From: Candidatus Cloacimonadota bacterium
Lineage (GTDB): Bacteria > Cloacimonadota > Cloacimonadia > JGIOTU-2
Direction: 5' to 3'
NCBI GenBank assembly: GCA_023129415.1
Contig: JAGMCF010000041.1
Coordinates: forward strand, 1-36,413
Length of the DNA stretch: 36,413 nucleotides
The position numbers were made by a program, and so were the translations under genes. Positions 17,988 to 25,925 of this stretch are shown here, piece by piece. The notes under the pieces are model-generated. The model was given only the letters and a program-made list of their open reading frames with translations. It was not told the origin of the DNA and searched no databases. Positions within the stretch are counted from its first letter, which is position 1, and each line of letters starts with the position of its first letter.

Positions 17988-18181
17988 TTAATGAGTCTGC
18001 TCTAAAAACCATTAAAATGGTTAAAGTGCATTATTTTCCTTAAACCCTGAAGTTGTGGGCTACCTAACCCACTAACTATAGGCGAATTAGTGTTATAGAA
18101 GCCCACAGTTTTAACTGTGGGAAAGGGGGAATAAAAACTGATTTTTAACCCCTTCAGGGGTTTTTGTAGTGAACTCATTAA
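17988..18181. repeat. MITE-like inverted-repeat element (copy B)
   Basis: The ends are TTAATGAGT at 17988-17996 and ACTCATTAA at 18173-18181, followed inward by an imperfect AAAAACC/GGTTTTT match. Internal perfect hairpins are AACCATT-AA-AATGGTT (18007-18022), CCCACAGTT-TT-AACTGTGGG (18102-18121) and AACCCC-TTCA-GGGGTT (18147-18162). The ends resemble those of the 301-435 element although the cargo differs. It fills most of the gap between ptsI and the PGI/PMI gene. Confidence 0.55.
18147..18165 (+). terminator. Possible hairpin terminator within repeat element
   Basis: AACCCC-TTCA-GGGGTT followed by a run of five T on the plus strand has intrinsic-terminator form. It points against the surrounding minus-strand genes, whose version lacks a T-tract, so any role in ptsI termination is uncertain. 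Confidence 0.3.
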
Positions 18182-18225
18182 AATTTTTTAAAGTGCAAAA
18201 TCAAAAGTAAATTTAGCAAGTTAAA

Positions 18226-19947
18226 TCAATTTCCCTTATTCTTAATTAAAGACTTATAATATTGTTTAATCTCTTTATGTGATTTTAATTTTATTTCATT
18301 ATATTTATTCTGTAAATCCTGCAAATTATAATTCAGAATTTGTCTTTTGACCAATAAAATATTATCAGCATTAACACTAAAGATTTTCAATCCCATACCT
18401 AACAATAATGGGACAGCAATTGGGTCTCCAGCCATTTCACCACAAAGGCTTACATGAATTCCTTTCTCATTTGCAGCATTAATAGTCATCTCAATAAGTT
18501 GTAAAACAGCAGGATGAAAATAATTAAAATCTTCAGATAACGTCTCATTATTACGATCAGCAGCTAATACATATTGAGTCAGATCATTTGTGCCAATGCT
18601 GAAGAAATCTGAAACCTGTGTAAGTTGACCAGCTAACAAGGCAGCAGAAGGAACTTCAATCATAATGCCAATTTCAAGATTTTCATTAAAGGATGTATTA
18701 GCTTTTCTAAGTGAATTTTTTACATCATTAATTACTTTTTTTGCTTTTACAACCTCATCAATAGTACTTATCATAGGAAGCATAATTTTAAGATTACCAA
18801 AAGTACTTGCTTGTAATATCCCTTTTATCTGTTCTTTAAAAATCTTAGGGAATTTTAAAAGGAATCGTATGCCCCTACAACCCAGATAGGGATTCATTTC
18901 CTTATCAAGTCCAAATTCCTTACTCAATTTATCTCCACCTACATCAAAAGTTCTAATATAAATTGGAACATTTTCTGGTAGAGAATCTATTAAACTTCTA
19001 TAAACTTCAAACTGCTTTTGTGCAAGAGGAAAACTGTTTTCATTGAAATAGAGAAATTCTGTTCTGAAAAGCCCAATTCCATCTGCGTATTGTAACTCAA
19101 TTTTTTTACCTTCTTCAGGAAATTCAATATTACCCATCAAATGAATTCTCTGATTATCCTTGGTTATAGTCTGAAGTTTGCTCAGTTTAATCTTTTCATC
19201 AATTAGTTGAGCTTCTCTTTTCTTTTCTTCTTTATAATCATCCATCTGTCTTTTTGTTGGTTGCAATATTACAGAACCAGAAGTACCATTAATAATTACG
19301 AAATCATTCTTATGTATTTCATTGAGAGCATGTTTAATATCAAAAACAACAGGCACACCAATTGATCTGGCAATAATAGCAGAATGTGAATTGGGAGCAC
19401 CTCTTTCAGTTATTATTCCTAATGCCTGATGGTTTTTAATGTTTATTACGATTGATGGTGTTACTTCTTCAACAACAACTATCTTATTCTTTAAATTGTG
19501 ATATTTATCCTCTATATCTCTCAGGTTTCTGAGAATACGATTTCTAATGTCTGTAATATCTTCTTTCCTTTGTGCTAAATAATCATCCTCAATTTGAGAA
19601 AAATGACCTATCAATTTCTCAAAATATGAATGAATAGAATATTCCGCAGACATTAAATCATTTTTAATTTTATTAATAGCTTCATCAACAAAAACCTTAT
19701 CTTTAAGCATCTCTTGATGAGATAACAATATCTCGCGTTCCTCTTTTGCATCTGATTCTAAAAGTGAAGAAAGAAATTCTAATTCTGCTATTGACTTATC
19801 CAGAGCTTTATAAAATTTCTCTATATGTTTATCAACTGCAGTGTTATCAATTTTTTCTGATGATACACTGTAAGTAACTTTTTTTAAAATCACTGCCTTA
19901 CCAGCAGATAAACCATGTGCAATTGGATATCCTTTTATGATTTTCAT
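18226..19947 (-). CDS. ptsI: PTS enzyme I (phosphoenolpyruvate-protein phosphotransferase)
   Basis: Enzyme I takes phosphate from PEP and passes it to HPr. The phospho-acceptor His is in RGAPNSHSAIIARS (about residue 188), the PEP-binding Arg in DGIGLFRTEFLY, and the active-site Cys in SLCGEMAGD (about 502). The 573-aa length is normal. ATG at 19947 has GGAG 4 nt upstream; a TTG one codon earlier is less likely. ptsH lies upstream across a 146-bp repeat-containing gap. No EII sugar permease is in the window, and together with hprK this points to a regulatory rather than a transport PTS, though an EII could lie elsewhere. Confidence 0.96.
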   Translation of the reverse strand: MKIIKGYPIAHGLSAGKAVILKKVTYSVSSEKIDNTAVDKHIEKFYKALDKSIAELEFLSSLLESDAKEEREILLSHQEMLKDKVFVDEAINKIKNDLMSAEYSIHSYFEKLIGHFSQIEDDYLAQRKEDITDIRNRILRNLRDIEDKYHNLKNKIVVVEEVTPSIVINIKNHQALGIITERGAPNSHSAIIARSIGVPVVFDIKHALNEIHKNDFVIINGTSGSVILQPTKRQMDDYKEEKKREAQLIDEKIKLSKLQTITKDNQRIHLMGNIEFPEEGKKIELQYADGIGLFRTEFLYFNENSFPLAQKQFEVYRSLIDSLPENVPIYIRTFDVGGDKLSKEFGLDKEMNPYLGCRGIRFLLKFPKIFKEQIKGILQASTFGNLKIMLPMISTIDEVVKAKKVINDVKNSLRKANTSFNENLEIGIMIEVPSAALLAGQLTQVSDFFSIGTNDLTQYVLAADRNNETLSEDFNYFHPAVLQLIEMTINAANEKGIHVSLCGEMAGDPIAVPLLLGMGLKIFSVNADNILLVKRQILNYNLQDLQNKYNEIKLKSHKEIKQYYKSLIKNKGN

Positions 19948-20043
19948 CAATCTCCATTAAAAATTTTTACCACAAAGTTCACAAAGAGCACAAAGAAATT
20001 TTTTTATTTTCTATTTACGAATAAACTTTATGTCCTTCTTGCC

Positions 20044-20080
20044 CCGTTAGATAAGTTTATATCTAACGGGGTGAATGAGC
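20044..20080. repeat. Palindromic repeat between ptsI and ptsH
   Basis: CCCCGTTAGATA-AGTTTA-TATCTAACGGGG is a perfect 12-bp-stem hairpin, followed by TGAA. The gap also holds a CACAAAGTTCACAAAGAGCA-type direct repeat around 19971-19992. Both look like members of dispersed short-repeat families. A transcript-processing or attenuation role between ptsH and ptsI is possible but not shown. Confidence 0.6.
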
Positions 20081-20093
20081 TTCGTGGTGAGAA

Positions 20094-20360
20094 TCATTCT
20101 TCTCCAAATTTATTTTCAAAGAGCCTAACTATTTCATTCATTAATTCTGTCTCGTCCACACCATTGATAATGAGTTCTAACTTTGTCAAATAACCCGCAG
20201 CAAGCATCATTATTCCCATAACACTTTTACCATTTACTTCCATACTATTCTTTCTTATAATAAATTCAGATTTATAACCAGAAGCAGTTTTGGCAATAAG
20301 TGATGCTGGTCTGACATGTATGCCTAATTTATTGGTAAGCATAACCTCTTTTGAAATCAT
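20094..20360 (-). CDS. ptsH: Phosphocarrier protein HPr
   Basis: An 88-aa HPr. The catalytic His15 lies in KLGIHVRPAS and the regulatory Ser46 in NGKSVMGIMML, the site HPr kinase would phosphorylate. It receives phosphate from enzyme I (ptsI, downstream) and is the substrate of HprK (upstream). The start ATG is only 9 bp from the end of a GC-rich repeat element (20370-20524), so its usual ribosome-binding region seems to be replaced by element sequence; GGTGG lies 13 nt upstream. Confidence 0.95.
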   Translation of the reverse strand: MISKEVMLTNKLGIHVRPASLIAKTASGYKSEFIIRKNSMEVNGKSVMGIMMLAAGYLTKLELIINGVDETELMNEIVRLFENKFGEE

Positions 20361-20369
20361 TTTCTTAAA

Positions 20370-20524
20370 TTAACCACCTGTCTTCGCCGTCAGCTGACGG
20401 ATATGCCAGGCAGGTCGCGGTCACCGAAAGGCACCGAAGAAAAATCAATATTCGCAGCACCGACTTGTCGGCATCCCGTAAACGGGGCTGGCGAACGGTG
20501 AAACTCGGTGTTTTCGGTGGTTAA
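20370..20524. repeat. GC-rich palindrome cluster between hprK and ptsH
   Basis: Bounded by TTAACCACC (20370-20378) and GGTGGTTAA (20516-20524). It contains three perfect palindromic hairpins: CCGTCAGCTGACGG (20387-20400), CCGAC-TT-GTCGG (20460-20471) and CCCGT-AA-ACGGG (20475-20486), plus CACCGAA-type direct repeats. Its base composition is much richer in GC than its surroundings, which suggests an acquired repeat element. Confidence 0.65.
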
Positions 20525-20531
20525 GTTCACC

Positions 20532-21500
20532 TTATTCAATATCCATTTCAAGATAAGTTCTCGCTTTACTTTTTCTTTCTATTTCCTCTTTAATCCTTTG
20601 ATTGAAAACTTCTGCAGCATTATATCCATAAATTTTTAACATATGATTCATTGCAATAACTTCAATAATTACAGCAATTCTTTTACCGGGTGAAACAGGT
20701 AGATAGATAATAGGTATTGCAACATCAAGAATTCTATTGAATCGTTCTTTTAAGCCAATTCTTTCATAATCCATATTGTGTCGCCAGGGAATTAGCTCCA
20801 CCTGGGTTTCAATCCATTTCTTCATACGAATTGCTTTAATGCCAAACATTGACTCAATGTCTAAAATTCCAATACCTCGTATTTCCATAAAATGTCCAAG
20901 TTTTTTATTTGCCTCCCCAATGATTATACCCTCTTTCTTTTTAATATTAATTACATCATCTGCTACAAGCCTGTGACCCCGAGAAACAAGGTCAAGTGCA
21001 CACTCACTTTTACCTATACCACTTTGACCCGTAATTAAAATACCAACACCTAAGACACTTACCAATGTACCATGAATAGACTTTGTAGGAGCAAACCAAT
21101 CCTGTAAGAAATGTGTCAAACTATGGACTAATAAAACCGTGGATAACCTTGACTGTAATACTGGAATATTATGCTCATCAGCAAGAAATACTAACTCTTT
21201 AGTAGGAAAAAGACCTTTGGCAACAATAATGCAAGGAATATCAAATTGTATAAAAATATTTTTTATTGCATCATACCTTTTAGAAGGGGTTAAAGATTTA
21301 AGATATTTTACTTCAGTCTCACCCAATATTTGAATTCTTTTATATGCAAATGTATCTACATATCCAGCAAAAGCCAAGCCTGGTCTATTTAATTCAGGAT
21401 TAGAAATTTGTTTTTTTAGACTCTCTTTTTTAGTAAGTATAGTTAAAGCAAAATCAGTCTTTTTTAGGTCAACAACCTTTTCTGCAGTTAAATTATTCAT
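20532..21500 (-). CDS. hprK: HPr kinase/phosphorylase
   Basis: HprK phosphorylates and dephosphorylates the regulatory Ser of HPr in response to metabolites. The 322-aa protein has the P-loop GQSGIGKS at residues 158-165, the upstream SIHG (His143), LVADDVINI after it, and the family signature MEIRGIGILDIESMFG at about 205-220. GAGG, 5 nt before ATG, supports the start. It follows hpf with only 11 bp between, and ptsH is next, so this is a regulatory PTS cluster as in many Gram-negative bacteria. Confidence 0.96.
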   Translation of the reverse strand: MNNLTAEKVVDLKKTDFALTILTKKESLKKQISNPELNRPGLAFAGYVDTFAYKRIQILGETEVKYLKSLTPSKRYDAIKNIFIQFDIPCIIVAKGLFPTKELVFLADEHNIPVLQSRLSTVLLVHSLTHFLQDWFAPTKSIHGTLVSVLGVGILITGQSGIGKSECALDLVSRGHRLVADDVINIKKKEGIIIGEANKKLGHFMEIRGIGILDIESMFGIKAIRMKKWIETQVELIPWRHNMDYERIGLKERFNRILDVAIPIIYLPVSPGKRIAVIIEVIAMNHMLKIYGYNAAEVFNQRIKEEIERKSKARTYLEMDIE

Positions 21501-21511
21501 ATTAACCTCAA

Positions 21512-22024
21512 TTATTGTATTTCAGTAAATTCATAATTATTATTTACTTTTTTTAAAATATTTAACTTTTTATTTTCATTGTTCTTAAACAACAGATAGT
21601 CTTTCTTACTATTTTGTAACTCTTTAATTGCCTGGTCCTCATTCAATTCAATGGGAACAATTTTCTTATGTAAAATACTATACTGTTGTTTAGATTCTTT
21701 TTGTGGAATGTTTTTTATGCTAATATTTTTATTTGAATGGTGTCTTTGCAATTTTCCAATATATCGTTTAATCTGTCTCTCCATTTTCTTCACTGTACTA
21801 TCAATCGCAGTATACATATCCTTTTCTCTTGATTTACAAATTAAGCTCAATTTTTTTACCTTAATATGTAATTCTGCTATATTTCTATTTTTTTCAACTC
21901 GTAAAACCATATCTGCAATAATAATTTGCTCAAAATACTTTTTTAAACCCATTATTGAAGTTTCAGCATGTTCTTTTATTGGTTCTGTAAGTTCAAAGTG
22001 TCTTGCAGTAATTGTTATTTGCAT
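21512..22024 (-). CDS. hpf: Ribosome hibernation promoting factor, long form
   Basis: HPF binds the ribosomal decoding region and dimerises 70S particles in stationary phase. Residues 1-105 are the S30AE/YfiA domain (MQITITARHFELTEPIKEHA, then AELHIKVKKL, then DMYTAIDSTVKKMERQIKRY). Residues about 118-170 match the long-form C-terminal dimerisation domain (IVPIELNEDQAIKELQNSKKDYLLFKN; NNNYEFTEIQ). The 170-aa length fits long HPF. A GGTGG-like Shine-Dalgarno is 6 nt before ATG. Its place beside hprK is conserved in many Gram-negatives. Confidence 0.93.
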   Translation of the reverse strand: MQITITARHFELTEPIKEHAETSIMGLKKYFEQIIIADMVLRVEKNRNIAELHIKVKKLSLICKSREKDMYTAIDSTVKKMERQIKRYIGKLQRHHSNKNISIKNIPQKESKQQYSILHKKIVPIELNEDQAIKELQNSKKDYLLFKNNENKKLNILKKVNNNYEFTEIQ

Positions 22025-22095
22025 TTGATACCACCTTTTTTTGTCTTTTGTAATTATTCAGATTACCATTAATGGACACCAAGAGAAGTAATATG

Positions 22096-22135
22096 TTAGA
22101 AGTTAGAAGTTAGGTGTTAGGGGTTAGGGGATTAG
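22096..22135. repeat. Heptamer array (TTAGAAG/TAGGGGT), four-helix gene copy 1, downstream
   Basis: About five units of a TAGAAGT-like heptamer. The sequence from GTAATATG through TTAGAAGTTAGAAGT is shared with the array below the second four-helix gene at about 26460-26482. It lies immediately downstream of the copy 1 coding region. Confidence 0.75.
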
Positions 22136-22147
22136 AAAAGGAGTTAA

Positions 22148-22498
22148 TCATTTCAAATTATGCTTAAATTTTAGAATTTTGGATTTATACTTTTCAATAA
22201 AGATTTTAGCATCTGATAGTTTCCTTTCTGATATGTAACCTACGGTCTTTGCAATATATAACTGTCCAATTGCTTCAATAAGGGAAGCGTAAGCAATATC
22301 TAAAAAACGGGCTTTGTCTTTTTTGGTCTTTCTGCCATAACTTTCACAAATATTGGAGACAACCTGAATTGCTGTTTTATTTAGATGTAAAGTCAAACTG
22401 AATTTTTCTTTTTCTGGAAATTTGTCAGTTATACTATAAACAGCTTTTACGAAAGCAAGGCAATCTTGAAATATTTCTAATTTCTCTAATTTTGCCAA
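22148..22498 (-). CDS. Four-helix-bundle protein (23S rRNA IVS-protein family), copy 1
   Basis: A 116-aa helical protein of the family encoded by intervening sequences in 23S rRNA genes and also found as free-standing genes. Visible features are LEIFQDCLAFVKAVYSITDKFPEKEKFSLTLHL-type helices and the conserved SNICESYGRK stretch. It is about 87% identical to copy 2 at 26491-26841. The start is TTG at 22498; copy 2 has ATG at the matching place. Function is unknown for free-standing members. It sits between hpf and lipA, where proteobacterial genomes carry rpoN, and heptamer arrays flank both sides. Confidence 0.88.
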   Translation of the reverse strand: MAKLEKLEIFQDCLAFVKAVYSITDKFPEKEKFSLTLHLNKTAIQVVSNICESYGRKTKKDKARFLDIAYASLIEAIGQLYIAKTVGYISERKLSDAKIFIEKYKSKILKFKHNLK

Positions 22499-22499
22499 T

Positions 22500-22529
22500 A
22501 ACTTCTAACCTCTAACTTCTAGCCCTAAC
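22500..22529. repeat. Heptamer array, four-helix gene copy 1, upstream, overlapping the lipA stop
   Basis: On the minus strand it reads as TTAGGGC, TAGAAGT, TAGAGGT, TAGAAGT. The lipA stop codon TAG (22525-22527) lies inside the first unit, so insertion or expansion of the array may have set the LipA C-terminus. Confidence 0.7.
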
Positions 22530-23445
22530 AGATTTCTTGTCTTGCCAATGTGCTTGGTTGACTAATATGTAACCTTTTTAATATTTTATCCAAACTTTTT
22601 GAATAATATGAACTTCTTATAAGTGGACCGGATTCGATATGGAGAAAACCCATTTTTTCTCCCTCTTTTTTGAAAAAATCAAAAACTTCAGGATGGATGT
22701 AATCCTGGACTGAACAATTCTTTTTGTCTGACTTCAAGTATTGACCGATTGTAATAATGTCAACAAAATTATTTCTTACTTCAAAAAGTAAATCTAACAC
22801 TTCTTCATTTTTTTCACCAAGTCCAACCATAATCCCAGTTTTAGTTAATATTTCAGGATCCTCCCCTTTAATATAACGAAGAATTGACATCGACCTGTCA
22901 TAATCTGCTTGAGGTCTGACATTGGAATACAGCCTTTTAACTGTTTCGAGATTATGATTAAATACAGTTGGCTTTTCATTAATAATGATATCTAAAGATG
23001 ATTTTTGACCTAAAAAATCTGGTGTTAAAACCTCAATAAAAATATCATCTCCTAAAAAATTTCTGAGTTCTTTAATAGTGTTTACAAAATGTTTTGCGCC
23101 ACCATCAAGGAGATCATCACGAGTAACTGATGTAATAATTACATGCTTGAGTTCAAGTCTTTTTGCCATTTCTGCAACTCTTTTTGGTTCATCAGGATCA
23201 GGTCCGGGTAAATGCTTTCCTGTTTTTATTGCACAGAATCTGCAATTCCGGGTGCAAGTATCTCCCATAATTAAGAACACCGCTCTTCCTTTTTCAAAGC
23301 ATTCACCTTTATTAGGGCATTTTGCACTCTCGCAAACTGTGTGAAGATTATTTTCATTCATTATTCTTGAGATATAAGCTGTTTTTGTGCTTCCGAGCTT
23401 GTTAGCTTTCAACCATTTTGGTTTTCTAATTGTTGATAGCTTCAT
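22525..23445 (-). CDS. lipA: Lipoyl synthase
   Basis: LipA is a radical-SAM enzyme inserting two sulfurs into octanoyl-protein to make lipoyl cofactors. The auxiliary-cluster cysteines are Cys38, Cys43, Cys49 (CESAKCPNKGEC) and the radical-SAM cysteines Cys64, Cys68, Cys71 (CTRNCRFC). A C-terminal RSSYYSKS matches the RSSY motif that supplies the serine ligand to the auxiliary cluster. The 306-aa length is normal. No lipB or lplA is in the window. It lies between lptB and the four-helix gene. The last few residues (ARQEIC) run into the heptamer repeat. Confidence 0.96.
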   Translation of the reverse strand: MKLSTIRKPKWLKANKLGSTKTAYISRIMNENNLHTVCESAKCPNKGECFEKGRAVFLIMGDTCTRNCRFCAIKTGKHLPGPDPDEPKRVAEMAKRLELKHVIITSVTRDDLLDGGAKHFVNTIKELRNFLGDDIFIEVLTPDFLGQKSSLDIIINEKPTVFNHNLETVKRLYSNVRPQADYDRSMSILRYIKGEDPEILTKTGIMVGLGEKNEEVLDLLFEVRNNFVDIITIGQYLKSDKKNCSVQDYIHPEVFDFFKKEGEKMGFLHIESGPLIRSSYYSKSLDKILKRLHISQPSTLARQEIC

Positions 23446-23550
23446 TTTGGTAATTTGACTTTTTATCCTTTTTATAGAGTTAAATTAGAAAAATAGACAA
23501 TTCAATTTTACTGAATTGAGTATTGTATTATGTATTGCATTAAATATGTT

Positions 23551-24294
23551 TTAGAAATCATATTTTAAAAATCTTTCTCCAAGATAAATCTTCCTTGCTT
23601 GTGGGTCATTTACAAGCTCCGTGGAAGTTCCAGAAAGAAGTACTCTGCCTTCGTAAATAATATATGCTCTATCTGTAATTTGTAAAGTATCCAGAACATT
23701 ATGGTCCGTAATTAAGATACCAATATTCTTTTGTTGTAATTTTTTTATAATATCTTGAATGTCAGAAACAGCAAGTGGATCGACTCCTGAAAATGGTTCA
23801 TCCAAAAAAAGAAAAAGTGGATTAGTAATAAGAGACCTTGTTATTTCTAACTTCCTTCTTTCTCCTCCAGAAAGTGAATATGCTTTTTGATTAGCAAGCT
23901 TGGTCAAGTCCAATTCAGTAAGGGCTTTTTCCAATTTTTCTTTCCGTTCTTTCTTTGGTATTTGTTGAGTTTCCAGTATAGCTAAAATGTTATCCTTTAC
24001 AGTAAGTTTGCTGAACACAGATGGTTCTTGAGAAAGATAACTAATTCCCATTCTCGCTCTCTGATACATTGGCATTTTAGTAATGTTTCTATCATCCAAA
24101 AAAACGGAACCAGAGTTTGGCTTTATCAATCCAATCATCATGTGGAAAGTTGTGGTCTTACCTGCTCCGTTTGGTCCAAGCAAACCCACAATCTCGCCTT
24201 GTTTGACTTGTATTGAAATTTCGTTTACAACTCTTTTTTTGCTATATATTTTTACAAGTTTATCAGTTCTTATGATACTTGAATTGTTATTCAT
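23551..24294 (-). CDS. lptB: LPS export ABC transporter ATPase
   Basis: LptB powers extraction of LPS from the inner membrane with LptFG. The 247-aa ATPase has Walker A GPNGAGKT (40-47), Q-loop YLSQEPSVF (86-94), signature LSGGERRKLE (141-150), Walker B LFLDEP (162-167) and an H-loop His in LITDHNV. Sequence around the Q-loop and the GERRKLEITRSL signature is typical of LptB. It lies directly downstream of the lptC and lptA-like genes. lptF and lptG are not in the window, which is usual as they are often elsewhere. Confidence 0.95.
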   Translation of the reverse strand: MNNNSSIIRTDKLVKIYSKKRVVNEISIQVKQGEIVGLLGPNGAGKTTTFHMMIGLIKPNSGSVFLDDRNITKMPMYQRARMGISYLSQEPSVFSKLTVKDNILAILETQQIPKKERKEKLEKALTELDLTKLANQKAYSLSGGERRKLEITRSLITNPLFLFLDEPFSGVDPLAVSDIQDIIKKLQQKNIGILITDHNVLDTLQITDRAYIIYEGRVLLSGTSTELVNDPQARKIYLGERFLKYDF

Positions 24295-24319
24295 ATATTT
24301 TTATTTGAATCTATATAAA

Positions 24320-25414
24320 TCATTTTGGTGATGCAAACTTATAAATACCCTTAATGTCTTGTGTTGCAACAACTTTCTCAATATTTTCATCATTATCAAA
24401 AAATACTTCAAAACCTTTAGTTTTCAATTTATTGATGTAGAAATCATCTTTATTTGTCTTTGATTGTTCTAATTGACTTTTATCAACATCTTCAGCATTC
24501 ATATAACTTAATTTTTCATTATTTAAATCCAGCATTATTTTTTTTGCATAAATAAAATTAGATTTCTCTTCTTGATCTTTATTCTTAAAATGTATCTCAG
24601 CATTTTTTATTAGATATAACTTATCAATAGATTCTTCTATAAAAAATATTTGGAATTCCTCGGCACTTGCATCAGAAATATTGCTATAGAATTGTGGGTT
24701 ACCAAGAAGTACAGCTTTATTATCTTCCTGAAAATAAATAAGAAACCGCCCAAGAGCGTAGGATTCCTTCATTTCTATTTTTACATCATAAGTGGCTGTA
24801 AATTTATGTTCATCCACAAAGAATTCCATTTGTTTGCTTAAAACTTTAATGATCCTTTCTCGTTCAAATGTTAAGACTGGCTCATTCCTTGCATCAGCAT
24901 AACCTTTATTAATGTTATATTGAAATTGTCCACAAGTTATATAAACATTTTCTAAAAAGTCTTGGGCAAAAATATTCCCATCTGCATTTACCTTTCTGTT
25001 ATTTCTAAAATAATTTATTCTATCTGCATGAATCCCTTTTAACCTTTCCTGTTTGCTATTTTCATAAAAGTATGCATCTTTCTTTAAAAAAAGTTCATTC
25101 TTCTTATGAAAATAAGTGGCTTGCTTTGCTCCCGCTTCCAGAGTATCATCAATTGCTTTCACATTTCCAGTTAGTTTAACAATTTTATCCTTTTGAAATA
25201 TCTGAACAATATCTGCAAAGAATTCAATATCATTATAAATCAGGTTCACATTTCCAGTAAGTGTTGTAATTGTATCATTAATTACTTTATCTATTTTCAC
25301 TAAATCTGCATTTTTAAGAATATAATGAAAACTTTGTTCAATTGCATATAAATTTATTCTTAATAGACAAATTAGGAATAAAATGAAAATTTTACCAAGC
25401 AATCTGACTTTCAC
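24320..25414 (-). CDS. OstA/LptA-like LPS transport protein
   Basis: A 364-aa periplasmic protein with an N-terminal signal sequence (to about residue 24). The beta-rich OstA/LptA-type fold is suggested by repeated strands such as TLTGNVNLIYNDIEFFADIV, KIVKLTGNVKAIDDTLEA and VNADGNIFAQD. It is about twice the size of E. coli LptA, as in other FCB-type bacteria where a larger OstA-like protein takes this place. Known relatives form the periplasmic bridge carrying LPS to LptD. The start overlaps the lptC end by 23 bp, and lptB follows after 25 bp, so the three are probably cotranscribed. Confidence 0.82.
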   Translation of the reverse strand: MKVRLLGKIFILFLICLLRINLYAIEQSFHYILKNADLVKIDKVINDTITTLTGNVNLIYNDIEFFADIVQIFQKDKIVKLTGNVKAIDDTLEAGAKQATYFHKKNELFLKKDAYFYENSKQERLKGIHADRINYFRNNRKVNADGNIFAQDFLENVYITCGQFQYNINKGYADARNEPVLTFERERIIKVLSKQMEFFVDEHKFTATYDVKIEMKESYALGRFLIYFQEDNKAVLLGNPQFYSNISDASAEEFQIFFIEESIDKLYLIKNAEIHFKNKDQEEKSNFIYAKKIMLDLNNEKLSYMNAEDVDKSQLEQSKTNKDDFYINKLKTKGFEVFFDNDENIEKVVATQDIKGIYKFASPK

Positions 25415-25925
25415 TTATTTCACCTTCAGCTGAAGCTTTTTGTATAACAACATGTTCAAAATTTGAATCAGTTCGTAATCTCTCTCCCCAGATTGTGTTT
25501 CCATCCTTAATAATTTTGACCCAATCATCTGAGATAATTTTATCCTTATTTCTGTCCCATGTAAGAGTATTGCCAAACAGATCACCTTCTTGGGAAAAGA
25601 CTTTTATATTTCCTTTCGCAATAATCATATTTTTATTATCATCAACCTCTGCACTATCAGCATAAATTGTTGAAGAAACTATTCCTTCTGGATTAAAAAT
25701 CTCTAATTTTATTTTTTTGAAATTTAATTTATTTTCGTCTGTCAACTTTTTTAAATAATCAGCTTTTAATATCCAGCCTATTTTTTCTTGAGAAGAACTA
25801 TAAACAATGATTGAATCGGTAATTTCAATACCTTTTAAAATTTGATTTTCTTGAGGAGTTATATTCTCTCTTCTTTGACAGGAAAATAAGAAAAAAGCAA
25901 TGCTTAAAATTAGGATTAATTTCAT
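25392..25925 (-). CDS. lptC: LPS export protein LptC, lipoprotein form
   Basis: A 177-aa protein with a signal peptide ending in LFSC (Cys16), so it is likely lipidated rather than membrane-anchored as in E. coli. The body shows the LptC pattern: GIEITDSIIVYSSSQEKIGWILKADYLK, then IYADSAEVDDNKNMIIAKGNIKVFSQEGD, then WGERLRTDSN. LptC links LptB2FG to LptA in the periplasm. Its ATG overlaps the kdsC TGA (ATGA), which implies coupling, and it overlaps the lptA-like gene by 23 bp. Confidence 0.88.
   Translation of the reverse strand: MKLILILSIAFFLFSCQRRENITPQENQILKGIEITDSIIVYSSSQEKIGWILKADYLKKLTDENKLNFKKIKLEIFNPEGIVSSTIYADSAEVDDNKNMIIAKGNIKVFSQEGDLFGNTLTWDRNKDKIISDDWVKIIKDGNTIWGERLRTDSNFEHVVIQKASAEGEISESQIAW

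Noticed and set aside
18147-18165. Intrinsic terminator for ptsI
   Set aside because: The T-tract follows the hairpin on the plus strand only, opposite to ptsI; kept only as a low-confidence plus-strand signal.
21651-22028. Plus-strand 125-aa hydrophobic protein
   Set aside because: Antisense to hpf, which has clear family motifs and a Shine-Dalgarno.
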